From CAZWSC01 sp964636385 (lineage in GTDB: Bacteria > Eisenbacteria > RBG-16-71-46 > CAIMUX01): DNA of 64,000 nucleotides. The position numbers were made by a program, and so were the translations under genes. The stretch's first letter is position 1, and every line of letters begins with the position of its first letter. The stretch is taken from positions 1-64,000 of the forward strand of contig CAZWSC010000010.1 in the NCBI GenBank assembly GCA_964636385.1, in the 5' to 3' direction. Positions 16,501 to 29,091 of this stretch are shown in pieces. Under the pieces are notes generated by a model. It saw nothing but the letters and a program-made list of their open reading frames with translations. It had not been told where the DNA came from and ran no database searches.

Positions 16501-17382
16501 CTACCACCCGCGGGTCTGCAGGAGCTGGTCGGGGGTCATCTTCGACACCTCGAGGCTGGCCATGGCTTCGCCGAGGTCCTCGGATATGCGCGCGAGTGTG
16601 TCCGGGTCCTGGTAGTGGGCGACCGCCTCGACTATCGCGCGGGCGCGAACTGCCGGGTCTTCGGACTTGAAGATGCCGGATCCGACGAACACCGACTCCG
16701 CGCCCAGCTGCATCATGAGCGCCGCATCTGCAGGGGTTGCGATCCCCCCGGCGCTGAAGTTGGGCACCGGAAGCCTGCCGGTCTTCGCGACCAGACGGAC
16801 CAGTTCATACGGCGCCTGCATCTCCTTCGCCTTCGACATGAGCTCGTCGTCGCGCAGGATGGTCAGCTCCCTGATCCCCCCGGTCACGGCGCGCATGTGA
16901 CGCACAGCCTCCACCACGTCGCCTGTCCCGGCCTCGCCCTTGGTACGGATCATCGCAGCCCCCTCGCCGATGCGGCGCAGCGCCTCGGCCAGGTTGCGGC
17001 ACCCGCACACGAAAGGGACCGTGAAGGCATGCTTGTCGACGTGGTGGGCCTCGTCGGCCGGGGTCAGCACCTCGCTCTCGTCCACGAAATCAACGCCCAG
17101 GGCCTCAAGGATCCGGGCTTCCACGAAGTGTCCTATCCGGCACTTGGCCATGACAGGGATGGAGACCACGGCCATGATCTCCTTGATCTTCCTCGGGCTC
17201 GCCATGCGGGCCACGCCACCGTCCCTGCGGATGTCCGCGGGCACACGCTCCAGTGCCATCACTGCGACCGCACCGGCATCCTCGGCGATCTTCGCCTGCT
17301 CGGCATTGGTCACGTCCATGATCACACCGCCCTTCAGCATCTCCGCCAGGCCGGTCTTGAGTCTCGGTGTACCGGTTTCCAT
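16501..17382 (-). CDS. pdxS: Pyridoxal 5'-phosphate synthase subunit PdxS
   Basis: A 293-residue TIM-barrel synthase that builds PLP from ribose 5-phosphate, glyceraldehyde 3-phosphate and ammonia, as a dodecamer with PdxT. The substrate Lys80 (VMAKCRIGHF) and second catalytic Lys148 (IRTKGEAGTG) are conserved, as are GGIATPADAALMMQLGA and the C-terminal segment. It starts 22 bases after the regulator gene pdxR and precedes pdxT, so the three are probably co-transcribed. Confidence 0.97.
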   Translation of the reverse strand: METGTPRLKTGLAEMLKGGVIMDVTNAEQAKIAEDAGAVAVMALERVPADIRRDGGVARMASPRKIKEIMAVVSIPVMAKCRIGHFVEARILEALGVDFVDESEVLTPADEAHHVDKHAFTVPFVCGCRNLAEALRRIGEGAAMIRTKGEAGTGDVVEAVRHMRAVTGGIRELTILRDDELMSKAKEMQAPYELVRLVAKTGRLPVPNFSAGGIATPADAALMMQLGAESVFVGSGIFKSEDPAVRARAIVEAVAHYQDPDTLARISEDLGEAMASLEVSKMTPDQLLQTRGW

Positions 17383-17404
17383 CTTGCTTCCTCCCTGCTC
17401 CGTG

Positions 17405-18928
17405 CTAGAAAAACGGCCCGGTCTGGTGCGCCTGCCCGGCGTCCGACGGGCCTTCAGTTATCAGTGAACCCAGTATCCTGATTCCCCGTTCTATCCGTTC
17501 CCTGGTCTCCCGTATGTAGGAGAGCCGGAAGCTGCCATGTCCGCCTCCGGTCGGATAGAAGACGACCCCCGGCGTGAACTCCACGCCGGCAGCCCTTGCC
17601 CGCTGTAGCAGTTCCAGCGAGTCGAGACCGTCCTCCCCCGACACCCAGAGGGTCAGCCCTCCCTTCGGCCGGGTCCATCTCACACCGCCGGGGAAGCTGC
17701 TGCCCATAGCATCCAGCATCGTTGACAAACGCCGGCCGTATACCTCCCTCACCCGCTCCAGGTGCCGGTCAAGCAGTCCGCGCCGGCAGAAGAGGTCCAT
17801 TGCGTGCTGGGCCAGTGAACTCGAGGCGAAGTCAGCCATCAGCTTCAGCTCCCTCAGCGCCAGCACCAGCGGCTCCGGCGCGACAACCCAGCCCAACCGC
17901 AGCCCCGGGAACAGAATCTTGGAAAAACTCCCCATCAGGACGACCACTTCATGTTGATCGGCCGCCTTGATCGGTCTGGGAGGCACACCGTTGTAATAGA
18001 GGTCGGAGTCGAACTGGTCTTCGACGACCGGCACGCGGTGCCTGCGGCAGATGTGAAGCAGCTCATCGACACGCCGGCTGGAGAGATTCAGCCCTGTCGG
18101 ATTCTGGAAGACCGGCATCACGTAGAGCAGGCGGGGAGTGTTGCGGGACAGAACCTGCTCGAGCACATCGAGGCGAATCCCCTCCTCGTCCACCGGAACT
18201 CCTGTGACTCGGGCGCCGTTGGCCTGGAAGAGCCTGAAGCCGTTCCCGTAGCCCGGCTCCTCCACGGCCACGTGGTCTCCCTCGTGCAGAAGGAGGCGTG
18301 AAACAAGGTCCAGGCCCTGCTGGGAGCCTGACACGATGACAACCTGCTCCGGGCTGCACTCCACGCCCCTCGCCTCGAGCCGTCCGGCGACCCACTCGCG
18401 CAGGGAGTGGAGGCCCTCGGGCGGGCCGTAGTCCAGTGCCGCCGATCCATGCGCCGACAGGACATCCTCCAGAATTGCGCGGATCTCGTCAGTGGGGTAG
18501 AGGTCCGGATCAGCGGTCGCGCCGGTGAAACGTATGCGCTCATCCTTGGCGCCCGGGGCGGCCCAGAAGCGCCACGGTTCCGGCTGCAGCCCGGTGCGGC
18601 GCACGATAAGGCCCTCCCAGGAGAGCCTGTCGTCCTCCTTCGTCAGTGCGCTCGAGCCGGGGCTGGCCACCGCGCTCCCGGGAAGGTGCTCAGAGACGAA
18701 AGTCCCCTGCCCCACCCCCGATGTGACCCATCCCCCGGTCTTGAGCAGCTGATAGGCCTGCGCCACGGTCCGGCGATGCACGCCGAGATCCTGCGCCAGG
18801 TCCCTGCTCGAGGGTAGCTTCGTCCCTGGACCCAGCCTGTCGGACCGGATCGACAGCAGCAATCCGGCTGCGATCTGCCGGTAGATCGGCTCCTCAGAGC
18901 CCCTGTCCAGCTGCACTCCCCAGTCCAT
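17405..18928 (-). CDS. pdxR: MocR/GntR-type regulator PdxR of vitamin B6 genes
   Basis: A 507-residue regulator. Residues 1-75 form a GntR winged helix-turn-helix (EEPIYRQIAAGLL, GTKLPSSRDLAQDLGVHRRTV). Residues 110-500 are a fold-type I aminotransferase-like domain with the PLP lysine in GSFSKILFPGLRLGW. PLP is expected to act as effector. The start at 18928 has GGAGG 8 bases upstream and begins at the domain edge. In most genomes pdxR diverges from pdxST; here it leads the same operon, so it probably controls itself too. Clustered TTGGNCC motifs upstream (19008-19121) are candidate operators. Confidence 0.88.
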   Translation of the reverse strand: MDWGVQLDRGSEEPIYRQIAAGLLLSIRSDRLGPGTKLPSSRDLAQDLGVHRRTVAQAYQLLKTGGWVTSGVGQGTFVSEHLPGSAVASPGSSALTKEDDRLSWEGLIVRRTGLQPEPWRFWAAPGAKDERIRFTGATADPDLYPTDEIRAILEDVLSAHGSAALDYGPPEGLHSLREWVAGRLEARGVECSPEQVVIVSGSQQGLDLVSRLLLHEGDHVAVEEPGYGNGFRLFQANGARVTGVPVDEEGIRLDVLEQVLSRNTPRLLYVMPVFQNPTGLNLSSRRVDELLHICRRHRVPVVEDQFDSDLYYNGVPPRPIKAADQHEVVVLMGSFSKILFPGLRLGWVVAPEPLVLALRELKLMADFASSSLAQHAMDLFCRRGLLDRHLERVREVYGRRLSTMLDAMGSSFPGGVRWTRPKGGLTLWVSGEDGLDSLELLQRARAAGVEFTPGVVFYPTGGGHGSFRLSYIRETRERIERGIRILGSLITEGPSDAGQAHQTGPFF

Positions 18929-19283
18929 TGCTGTATCCTCCGCCGGGAGATGCCCCGATCGCCAGGTAACGGAGCCTGTCACAGTGCTTCGGCCCGGCTG
19001 GCGACAATGGTCCAATTGGCCCACCTGGGTTCCATTCGCGGCCTTACATCATGACAATACGCCCGTGAACACGGCAGATCAAGGGACCACTTTGAGTATT
19101 GGTCCCCTCCTTTGGGCCAAATGGACGATCAGGGCCTGTGATCCCAGGCTGGTCACGAATACGGGATTGCGCCCTCACTCGCCGCTCGACATACTGCACC
19201 GACCTGTAACCGGAAGCCGCGGGGATCGGCTGGTGGACCAGGGCGAGACCGGCCGGGATCGGCCACTGACAGAGGGCAGGGTG
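18929..19283. other. Divergent intergenic region between pdxR and the methyltransferase gene
   Basis: About 355 bases without a supported gene. It holds the pdxR ribosome site at its left end, the TTGGNCC repeats in the middle, and the start region of the methyltransferase gene at its right end. The open frame running through it on the plus strand lacks a ribosome site in its upstream part and is treated as chance. Confidence 0.6.
19008..19121. promoter_or_regulatory. Candidate PdxR operator cluster
   Basis: Repeats of a TTGGNCC half-site: TGGTCCAATTGGCCCA (19008-19023), an inverted pair GGGACCA (19083-19089) and TGGTCCC (19100-19106) with a 10-base spacer, and the palindrome TTTGGGCCAAA (19111-19121). 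MocR-type regulators bind paired repeats, so this upstream location suits autoregulation of pdxR-pdxS-pdxT. Binding itself is inferred. Confidence 0.5.
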
Positions 19284-19850
19284 ATGGCGGTCTACAGGGA
19301 TCTACCCACGTTCAACACCTCCGAGCGACTCTGGCACTGGGGAGAGGTCCCTGAGTACTTCCGCCGTCAGTGTCGCGACACCGCCGCTTTCGTCGGGGAG
19401 ACCCCGGCGCCGGTCCTGGACCTGGGTGAGCTCAATCCGAAGATCCAGATCATTCGGGAGACTGTGGGATTCGAGTTCACCTCCTGCGACGGAATCGACT
19501 TCGAGTGTGACCGCATTCCGGGAGGACCGTATGGGACGATCTTCGCCCTCGAGATCCTGGAGCACCTCTTCAACCCCCTGTTCTTCCTGGAGAGCATCCG
19601 GATGGCCCTGCAGCCCGACGGGGTGCTCTACCTCTCCACACCCGGCCGGCCGAAGTTCCTCTGGACCGACCAGCACTACCACGAGATAGACGACACTCGG
19701 ATCTCGTGGCTGTTCGGGAGGGCGGGGTTCCGGGTCGCAAGGCATGGGAGGATTTCGCTGCGGCGGCCACTGCTGCAGCACCTGCGGGGTCTGCGCCCGA
19801 TGCTGCGCCTTTTCACTTATACAAGGATTTACGAGCTGCGGATCACCTGA
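19284..19850 (+). CDS. Class I SAM-dependent methyltransferase-like protein
   Basis: A 188-residue protein with a methyltransferase-like fold: VLDLGE (motif I position, 47-52), GTIFALEILEHLFNPLFFL (motif II region), PDGVLYLSTPGRP and SWLFGRAGFRV. Motif I lacks the usual GxGxG loop (it reads LGELNP), so cofactor binding may be altered. The ATG at 19284 is chosen because the conserved part begins soon after and a GAGGG element precedes it. Its 3' end overlaps that of hflX by 8 bases in convergent orientation. Substrate unknown. Confidence 0.65.
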   Translation: MAVYRDLPTFNTSERLWHWGEVPEYFRRQCRDTAAFVGETPAPVLDLGELNPKIQIIRETVGFEFTSCDGIDFECDRIPGGPYGTIFALEILEHLFNPLFFLESIRMALQPDGVLYLSTPGRPKFLWTDQHYHEIDDTRISWLFGRAGFRVARHGRISLRRPLLQHLRGLRPMLRLFTYTRIYELRIT

Positions 19851-21210
19851 CACCGCCGGCATCCGGCCAGACCCGCTCGGCGGCCCCATCCCCGACAATC
19901 TGCGTACGGAACCCCGCGCGGCGCAGCTTGCCGAGATCGCGGCGGTCCAGCCAGAGTTCGGACCAGACGCGGCCGTCGTGATGGTTCTCCGCCCTGAACT
20001 CGCCCCGGCGGGCCAGCTTCTTCAGAAGCGGAAGGCGTTCAACCGGACATTCCACCCTCACGGCAACGCGGAGATCGCGAAGCGTCGCGGTCAGACGCGC
20101 CTTCAGCATTTCCCGGTCACCATCCGAGAACGCCGACAGAAGCACCGCCTCAGGATAGGTGATGCGGGATTCCATCTCCTCCTCCGTACCGTGAAGCAGA
20201 TCAGCCTTGTTGAGGATCAGGATACGCGGAATCTCGTGGTCGAGCAGCTCTTCCAGTACATCCTCCACCGCCTGGATCTGCGCCTGCCTGGCCGGATGCG
20301 AAGCGTCCGCAACGTGCAGGAGAAGGTCGGCAGTCCCGACCTCGCGCAGGGTCGCCCGGAATGAAGCAACCAGGTGATGCGGCAGCTTCCGGATGAAACC
20401 CACCGTGTCGGAAATCAGGACCTCGTTGCTTCCCGAAAGCCGGAGTCTTCGGGTCGTGGTGTCGAGAGTGGCGAAGAGCTTGTCCTCTTCCAGGACCAAC
20501 GAGCGAGTGAGGCGGTTGAACAGGGTCGACTTGCCTGCATTTGTATAACCTACGAGGCAGATGCGGAAAGCACCCCGGCGGCCACGCGACTGCGTTTCCC
20601 GCTCGGTCTCGATCTCGCCGAGACGCCTGGCCAGTACGGCGATCTTCTCCCGTACCCGCCGCCTGTCGACCTCGAGCTGGGTTTCCCCCGGGCCGCGAGT
20701 GCCTATTCCGCCGCCGGTGCGGGAGAGATGGCCCCACATGCCGGCCAGGCGCGGCAGCAGGTAGCGCAGCTGGGCCAGTTCCACCTGCAGCTTGGCCTCA
20801 CGCGTCCTGGCGCGCTGTGCGAAAATGTCCAGAATGATCTCGGTCCGGTCCACCACCCGGACCTTCAGGGATTCCTCGAGGTTGCGGACCTGGGCAGGGC
20901 TGAGATCCTCGTCGCTGACCAGGATGTCGGCTTCATGCTGCCGGACCGCCTCCCCGGCATCGCTCAACTTCCCCCTGCTGAGGAACCTGCCGGGGTGAAC
21001 GGATTCCCGCCTCTGGTAAATCCGGGCGACCTCCCCTGCTCCTGCTGTTGCCACAAGGCGGGAGAGTTCGTCGAGGGTGTCCTCCTCTCCTTCGGGACGG
21101 ATGAACCCGACCAGCACGGCGCGCTCGGCTTTCGCGGCCCTCTGGTCAAACTGAAACTGGTCGCTTATCTCAACCTCCTTCCATATGCGCGGATCGCCCG
21201 GGTCGATCAT
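19843..21210 (-). CDS. hflX: GTPase HflX
   Basis: A 455-residue ribosome-associated GTPase that splits or rescues stalled ribosomes under stress. The N-terminal HflX domain (about 25-180) has HPGRFLSRGKL, NLEESLKVRVVDRTEIIL and the conserved GGIGTRGPGETQLEVDRR. The G domain follows: G1 GYTNAGKST, G2 region DTTTRR, G3 DTVGFIRKLPHHLV, G4 NKAD. A C-terminal domain of about 70 residues closes it. The stop codon overlaps the converging methyltransferase gene. Confidence 0.94.
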   Translation of the reverse strand: MIDPGDPRIWKEVEISDQFQFDQRAAKAERAVLVGFIRPEGEEDTLDELSRLVATAGAGEVARIYQRRESVHPGRFLSRGKLSDAGEAVRQHEADILVSDEDLSPAQVRNLEESLKVRVVDRTEIILDIFAQRARTREAKLQVELAQLRYLLPRLAGMWGHLSRTGGGIGTRGPGETQLEVDRRRVREKIAVLARRLGEIETERETQSRGRRGAFRICLVGYTNAGKSTLFNRLTRSLVLEEDKLFATLDTTTRRLRLSGSNEVLISDTVGFIRKLPHHLVASFRATLREVGTADLLLHVADASHPARQAQIQAVEDVLEELLDHEIPRILILNKADLLHGTEEEMESRITYPEAVLLSAFSDGDREMLKARLTATLRDLRVAVRVECPVERLPLLKKLARRGEFRAENHHDGRVWSELWLDRRDLGKLRRAGFRTQIVGDGAAERVWPDAGGVR

Positions 21211-21231
21211 ACCTCATCCGGCGCCGCATGG

Positions 21232-21272
21232 AAAACCAACGCCCCGGCTCCAGTCGAGACCGGAGTCGGGGC
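21232..21272 (-). terminator. Terminator downstream of groEL
   Basis: On the minus strand GCCCCGACTCCGGT pairs with ACTGGAGCCGGGGC around a CTCG loop, and TTGGTTTT follows. It lies 86 bases past the groEL stop and ends the groES-groEL transcript before hflX. Confidence 0.82.
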
Positions 21273-21357
21273 TGTCAGAACCCCCTTCCCTGCAACCTCC
21301 CGGCGCCGGCGAAGGGAGAAAGCTCCAGGACCTGTGGTGAGCTGGGCCCTGCGCGGC

Positions 21358-22956
<1,599 letters not shown>

Positions 22957-23115
22957 TGTCTGTAACCTCCATCTGTTCTGCGGCATCCCGGGCGCCCTCA
23001 CTCGGGCCGGATCGCCGCTTCATCCGCTTCCTGGGCCCTGTGCACTCCTGCTCTCAGGCCCCGCCACCAGCTCCTGGACCATTGCAGGCCCGGAAGCTCC
23101 GTATTAACCGTGGCA

Positions 23116-23424
23116 CTACTTCTCGACGATGCCGAGAACGTCGTCCTCCCGCATTATCACGTACTCCTGGCCGTCGATCTTGACCTCGCTGCCGGCATAC
23201 TTGCTCATCAACACCCGGTCGCCGATCTTCACCTCAAGCTTCTGCAGCTTGCCGTCTTCGGTCGTCTTGCCAGGCCCGACCGCGATGATCTCGCCCTGCA
23301 TCGGCTTCTCTTTGGCGGTGTCGGGAATGATAATCCCTCCCCGGACTTCTTCTACCTCCTCGATTCGCTTGACCAGGATCCGGTCACCCAAGGGGCGAAT
23401 CTTGACAGAGCCTTTCGCAGCCAT
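23116..23424 (-). CDS. groES: Co-chaperonin GroES (Hsp10)
   Basis: A 102-residue lid of the GroEL chamber. The sequence KIRPLGDRILVKRIEEVEEVRGGIIIPD, the mobile-loop region and GDRVLMSKYAGSEVKIDGQEYVIMREDDVL are typical. The start at 23424 follows GAGGAGGGTTCG; the longer open frame upstream has no homology. It is first in the groES-groEL operon, with its promoter somewhere in the long non-coding region upstream. Confidence 0.97.
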   Translation of the reverse strand: MAAKGSVKIRPLGDRILVKRIEEVEEVRGGIIIPDTAKEKPMQGEIIAVGPGKTTEDGKLQKLEVKIGDRVLMSKYAGSEVKIDGQEYVIMREDDVLGIVEK

Positions 23425-24260
23425 CGAACCCTCCTCCTCTTCTGTCTCCGAGATTCTTCCGGCGCGGGCATCCCGCCTCAACCGGGGTAATCTACTAACT
23501 GCCAATGAGGTCCGGCGAACGCAGGTATGCGCCGCCGGACCGCAATCATTCGATGCTATACAGGTACGCAACAGGTGTGCCAGTTGCCCCACTTTCGTAT
23601 CACATTGCAGGAGTATCAGTTATCGTGTGCGGGCATCCGGCGGCTGCGTTCGTGGCATCGTCTCGCCCAGCTGTGCTGTCCCAAATTGGCACAGATCAGC
23701 CACCCGGATGTGGGGGTGAGATCTTGTAGACGCATATAGTGCTGCAAAACAAGTGATTACAGCGTTCACGTCATCAAGCCGTCCAGTAGGTCAGATCCGT
23801 GTCAAACTGATACACTCCAGCAATGACGTTTCAAAATCGATCACAACCGCTGTCCCCCAGGGCAGAAGCCTCAGGGTCGCTGTGCTCACGGATCCGGCAA
23901 CACAAGCCCCAATACATATCGATGGCAATGTATATATCAACATATCGACACGGGGCACATATACACACATTGATAAATATGTGTCCCGACCTGCGGGATG
24001 CCCCGCATCATTGGGCCACTTGGCACACAGGACCCCCGGCGAAGCCTCCCGGCCTGACAACCATGAGGCATGCTCCTTGCACGGGTAAGGGCGAGGGTGC
24101 AGGCGATCTGGGTTTCACCACAGCCTGGATCTATTGTGGGGGCTAGAGTTACAGGAGCAGCCAGACTTCGGGGATGCTTGGCGCAGTTCCCGGACCGTTG
24201 CAGGTTGGAGAGCACACGAACAGTGGAATGCAGATTGCACCCCACCAGGCGGAGGAAAGC
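23425..24260. other. Long non-coding, locally AT-rich intergenic region
   Basis: About 836 bases between groES and the gene at 24261 with no convincing coding frame on either strand. The part 23890-23990 is strikingly AT-rich for this genome and contains the repeated octamer CATATCGA (23915-23922 and 23941-23948) and an 11-bp stem-loop. An extended -10 motif, TGCTATACA (23554-23562), faces the downstream gene. The groES promoter should also lie here, but I could not pick it with confidence. Confidence 0.55.
23952..23987. repeat. Inverted repeat in AT-rich region
   Basis: GGGGCACATAT (23952-23962) pairs with ATATGTGTCCC (23977-23987), an 11-bp stem with one G-T pair and a 14-base loop. It could be an operator or a transcript hairpin. 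It is unlike the GC-rich surroundings. Confidence 0.6.
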
Positions 24261-24794
24261 ATGCGCAATGGCCCGAAAGCCACCACGACACCAGCGATGA
24301 TCTCAGGGACCCGCTTTCTCGAAAACCTGGCGTACCTCGTTCCGGGCTACAGCGGCTACAAAGGGATCGGTTCCCGTAGAGAGGAGGACTCACGCCTCCG
24401 CAGCAGGGTACTGGCGAAGCTCTCCCTCATCAGGGACCTGCTGGAGGAGCGGATCGGCTGCCTGTCCGAGCAGTCCCTCGACTCTGCCGTGGAGGCACTG
24501 GAGCAGAGATTGCGCCGCGTGGAAGGGGTTGCCGACGCGGTTCGCTACGCTCCATATGGCTTCAGTGGGTTCTTCGAGGCCACAAGGGTGCGTGAGGAAA
24601 CACTGGAGCGAATACTCGAGACCGATCTGCTACTGTTCCAGGACTTGGACGATGCGGTAGAGCGGATCCGCGGCACCGCCTTCCCGCCGCGCACGCGGAC
24701 AGCCATGACATCCTTTCTCGACTCTCTTGATCAGGACGTCGAGCGCATCGAAGTCCATCTGGTAATGCGCGACAAGATACTGGGCGATCCGTAG
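24261..24794 (+). CDS. Conserved protein of unknown function, helical
   Basis: A 177-residue soluble protein with the segment FLENLAYLVPGYSGYKGIGSRREED followed by predicted long helices (RLRSRVLAKLSLIRDLLEERI, SAVEALEQRLRRVEGVADAV). The LVPGY.GYK segment is a recurring start in uncharacterised bacterial proteins. The ATG at 24261 has GGAGG at 6-base spacing; the upstream part of the open frame is not supported. It stands alone, facing away from groES. I do not recognise a function. Confidence 0.7.
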   Translation: MRNGPKATTTPAMISGTRFLENLAYLVPGYSGYKGIGSRREEDSRLRSRVLAKLSLIRDLLEERIGCLSEQSLDSAVEALEQRLRRVEGVADAVRYAPYGFSGFFEATRVREETLERILETDLLLFQDLDDAVERIRGTAFPPRTRTAMTSFLDSLDQDVERIEVHLVMRDKILGDP

Positions 24795-24938
24795 CCTGGA
24801 TTACCCACGGACCCTCGATGGCGACACAGGGACGCCGGCACCGCGGCGCACGGCTGCATTGCGGTGAAGAGACTGCGGCTGACCCGGACCAGGGCAATGC
24901 CTGGATCCGGACCAGCCGTCATCAGAGTAACCCCTGCC

Positions 24939-27435
<2,497 letters not shown>

Positions 27436-27451
27436 CGCGGTTCCTCCTCCC

Positions 27452-27715
27452 CTATGAACTGACCTCCGCCGCCGGTTTCTTCAGCTTGTACACAGTGATG
27501 GCGCCCGGCTCGGGACACGCATAGAAGCAGATCCCGCATCCGATGCACCCCTCCCCGATGTATTCCGCGGGGTGGTAGCCCATCCGGTTGATGGCCCTCG
27601 ACAGGCGCAGAACCTTCGTAGGGCATTCCATCACGCACATGCCGCACCCCTTGCACTCGTCAACCCTGATCTCCGGCCGGCCGGCTGCCTTGGCCGCAGG
27701 GGCTTTCTTCTCCAT
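27452..27715 (-). CDS. Ferredoxin-like delta subunit, two 4Fe-4S clusters
   Basis: An 87-residue electron-transfer subunit of the 2-oxoacid oxidoreductase. Two CxxCxxCxxxCP motifs are visible: CKGCGMCVMECP (about 31-42) and CIGCGICFYACP (about 57-68). An Ala/Lys-rich N-terminal extension of about 15 residues precedes them. GGAGGAG precedes the ATG at 27715; the much longer open frame upstream is not supported. It is the first gene of the delta-alpha-betagamma operon. Confidence 0.93.
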   Translation of the reverse strand: MEKKAPAAKAAGRPEIRVDECKGCGMCVMECPTKVLRLSRAINRMGYHPAEYIGEGCIGCGICFYACPEPGAITVYKLKKPAAEVSS

Positions 27716-28106
27716 GTTCACTCCTCCCCGCACAGTCCCCTGGAGGGAGACGCAGGACTCATTATGTGTCAGTTTTGTTCCGAGATCCGATGGGATCCGA
27801 CCGCCTCCAGCCTGTCCCCGGACACTTATGCACCGGTGGCTGGAGTTGCGCAGGCAATACGCATTGAAGAGGCTAGCAGGATAAGGATGCCCAATCCAGA
27901 GCGAGTTGCCGGGAACGCGACCGGTTCCCGGCTTTTTTCCGGACCGGGCGCCAAGGCCGCGGAACCTGCTCGATCCGTGAGACATCGTCTGATCTAATCG
28001 CCATCGTGGCTGGGGGATCGGTTGGAACCGGCCTCCGGCGACAGCCCTGGACCCGGAAGGCCTGGGGGCGCGTGATGTCCGGTCTTCCGCATCAAGGAGG
28101 AACAGC
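27716..28106. other. Intergenic region with candidate small RNA
   Basis: About 390 bases between divergent genes, with no supported reading frame. On the plus strand a perfect stem CTCCAGCC/GGCTGGAG (about 27804-27847) is followed by a strong terminator (27908-27938) that has no gene in front of it on that strand. This suggests a short plus-strand transcript of unknown role. Confidence 0.4.
27908..27938 (+). terminator. Orphan Rho-independent terminator
   Basis: GCCGGGAAC and GTTCCCGGC form a 9-bp stem followed directly by TTTTTT. The nearest upstream plus-strand gene ends at 24794, so this terminator probably belongs to an unannotated short RNA. Confidence 0.75.
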
Positions 28107-29030
28107 ATGGACAGGATATCCGACAGTATTGATGGGAGGCCGGGGCTTTGGGTGCTCCTTCCCCTGGTCGTGGCCCTGATGCTCCCGGCCGGTGGGGCAG
28201 CTCACGACGAACCGTCCGGATCGATCGCTGCATGGGGCCTCGACGCCCATGGCAGATGCGACGTCCCGCAGCCGAACGAAGGCTTTCTCGACATATCCGC
28301 CGGTGAGTGGCACAGCATGGGACTGAAGGCTGACGGCAGGATCCTGGCGTGGGGCTGGGGCTACCACGGCCAGTGCGATGTCCCGGAGCCGAACGAAGGC
28401 TTCGTCGCCATTTCGGCCGGGGCAGGGCACAGCCTGGGGCTCTACGGAGACGGTACGGTTGCCGCCTGGGGGGAGAACAATTCGCTTCAGTTGGACATCT
28501 CCGAGCCCAACGCAGACTTCATCGCGATCGCGGCGGGCGGCTGGCACAGCCTGGCCCTCCGCAGTGACGGCACGATCGCCGCATGGGGCTGGAATATCCA
28601 CGAGCAGTCCGAACTCCCGGAAGATAATGGGGACTTCGTGGAGATATCCGCCGGCGCGTGGCACAGCCTGGGCCTGCGGAGTGACGGCACGATAGTGGCG
28701 TGGGGGGACAACAGCTTCGGGCAGTGCGATGTCCCCGCGGCAGGGACGGAGTTCATCGCCATAGCCGGAGGCGGCTGGCACACTCTCGCGCTCCAGGGCG
28801 ACGGTACGATCCTGGCATGGGGTAAGAACGAGCACGGCCAGTGCGACGTGCCGGAGCCGAACGGGGACTTCATAGCCATCGCCGCGGGAAGCCGGCACAG
28901 TCTGGCCATCCGGAGCGACGGCACAATCGCAGCCTGGGGGAAGAACGAGCACGGCCAGTGCGACGCGCCGGTCCGGGAAGGCGGCTTCTCCGTCGTGTCC
29001 GGAGGCCGCAGGCACAGCCTGGCTCTGTAG
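28107..29030 (+). CDS. Secreted RCC1-like seven-repeat beta-propeller protein
   Basis: A 307-residue exported protein: signal peptide 1-31 (LLPLVVALMLPAGGAA), then seven tandem repeats. The AWG core falls at Trp 43, 82, 121, 160, 199, 238 and 277, exactly 39 residues apart with no insertion. Each repeat carries GQCDVPEPNG-like and AGGWHSLALRSDGTI-like segments, as in the RCC1 family. The N-terminal SGSIA strand and the C-terminal HSLAL strand should close the ring, so it looks like a complete seven-bladed propeller with nothing else attached. There is no sorting tail. AAGGAGG precedes the ATG. Binding partner unknown. Confidence 0.85.
   Translation: MDRISDSIDGRPGLWVLLPLVVALMLPAGGAAHDEPSGSIAAWGLDAHGRCDVPQPNEGFLDISAGEWHSMGLKADGRILAWGWGYHGQCDVPEPNEGFVAISAGAGHSLGLYGDGTVAAWGENNSLQLDISEPNADFIAIAAGGWHSLALRSDGTIAAWGWNIHEQSELPEDNGDFVEISAGAWHSLGLRSDGTIVAWGDNSFGQCDVPAAGTEFIAIAGGGWHTLALQGDGTILAWGKNEHGQCDVPEPNGDFIAIAAGSRHSLAIRSDGTIAAWGKNEHGQCDAPVREGGFSVVSGGRRHSLAL
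28218..29027 (+). repeat. Seven tandem 117-bp coding repeats
   Basis: The propeller repeats are also visible as DNA, for example in recurring GGCACAGCCTGG and GACGGCACGATC-like segments once per 117 bases. Copies differ at many third positions, so they are old rather than a recent expansion. Confidence 0.8.
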
Positions 29031-29091
29031 CCGGGACATCCACCCACCAACCCCTTGCAGGACACGGGATGTCCGGGCATCTGGAGACCAT

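Noticed and set aside
23425..23760. A CIRCE element upstream of groES
   Set aside because: No TTAGCACTC-N9-GAGTGCTAA or close variant was found on either strand.
23791..24060. Short frames on both strands of the AT-rich stretch
   Set aside because: They lack ribosome sites, overlap each other and show no protein-like pattern.
28218..29027. CRISPR array or satellite, from the regular 117-bp repeats
   Set aside because: The repeats are in frame, encode a 39-residue propeller unit and have diverged at third positions.
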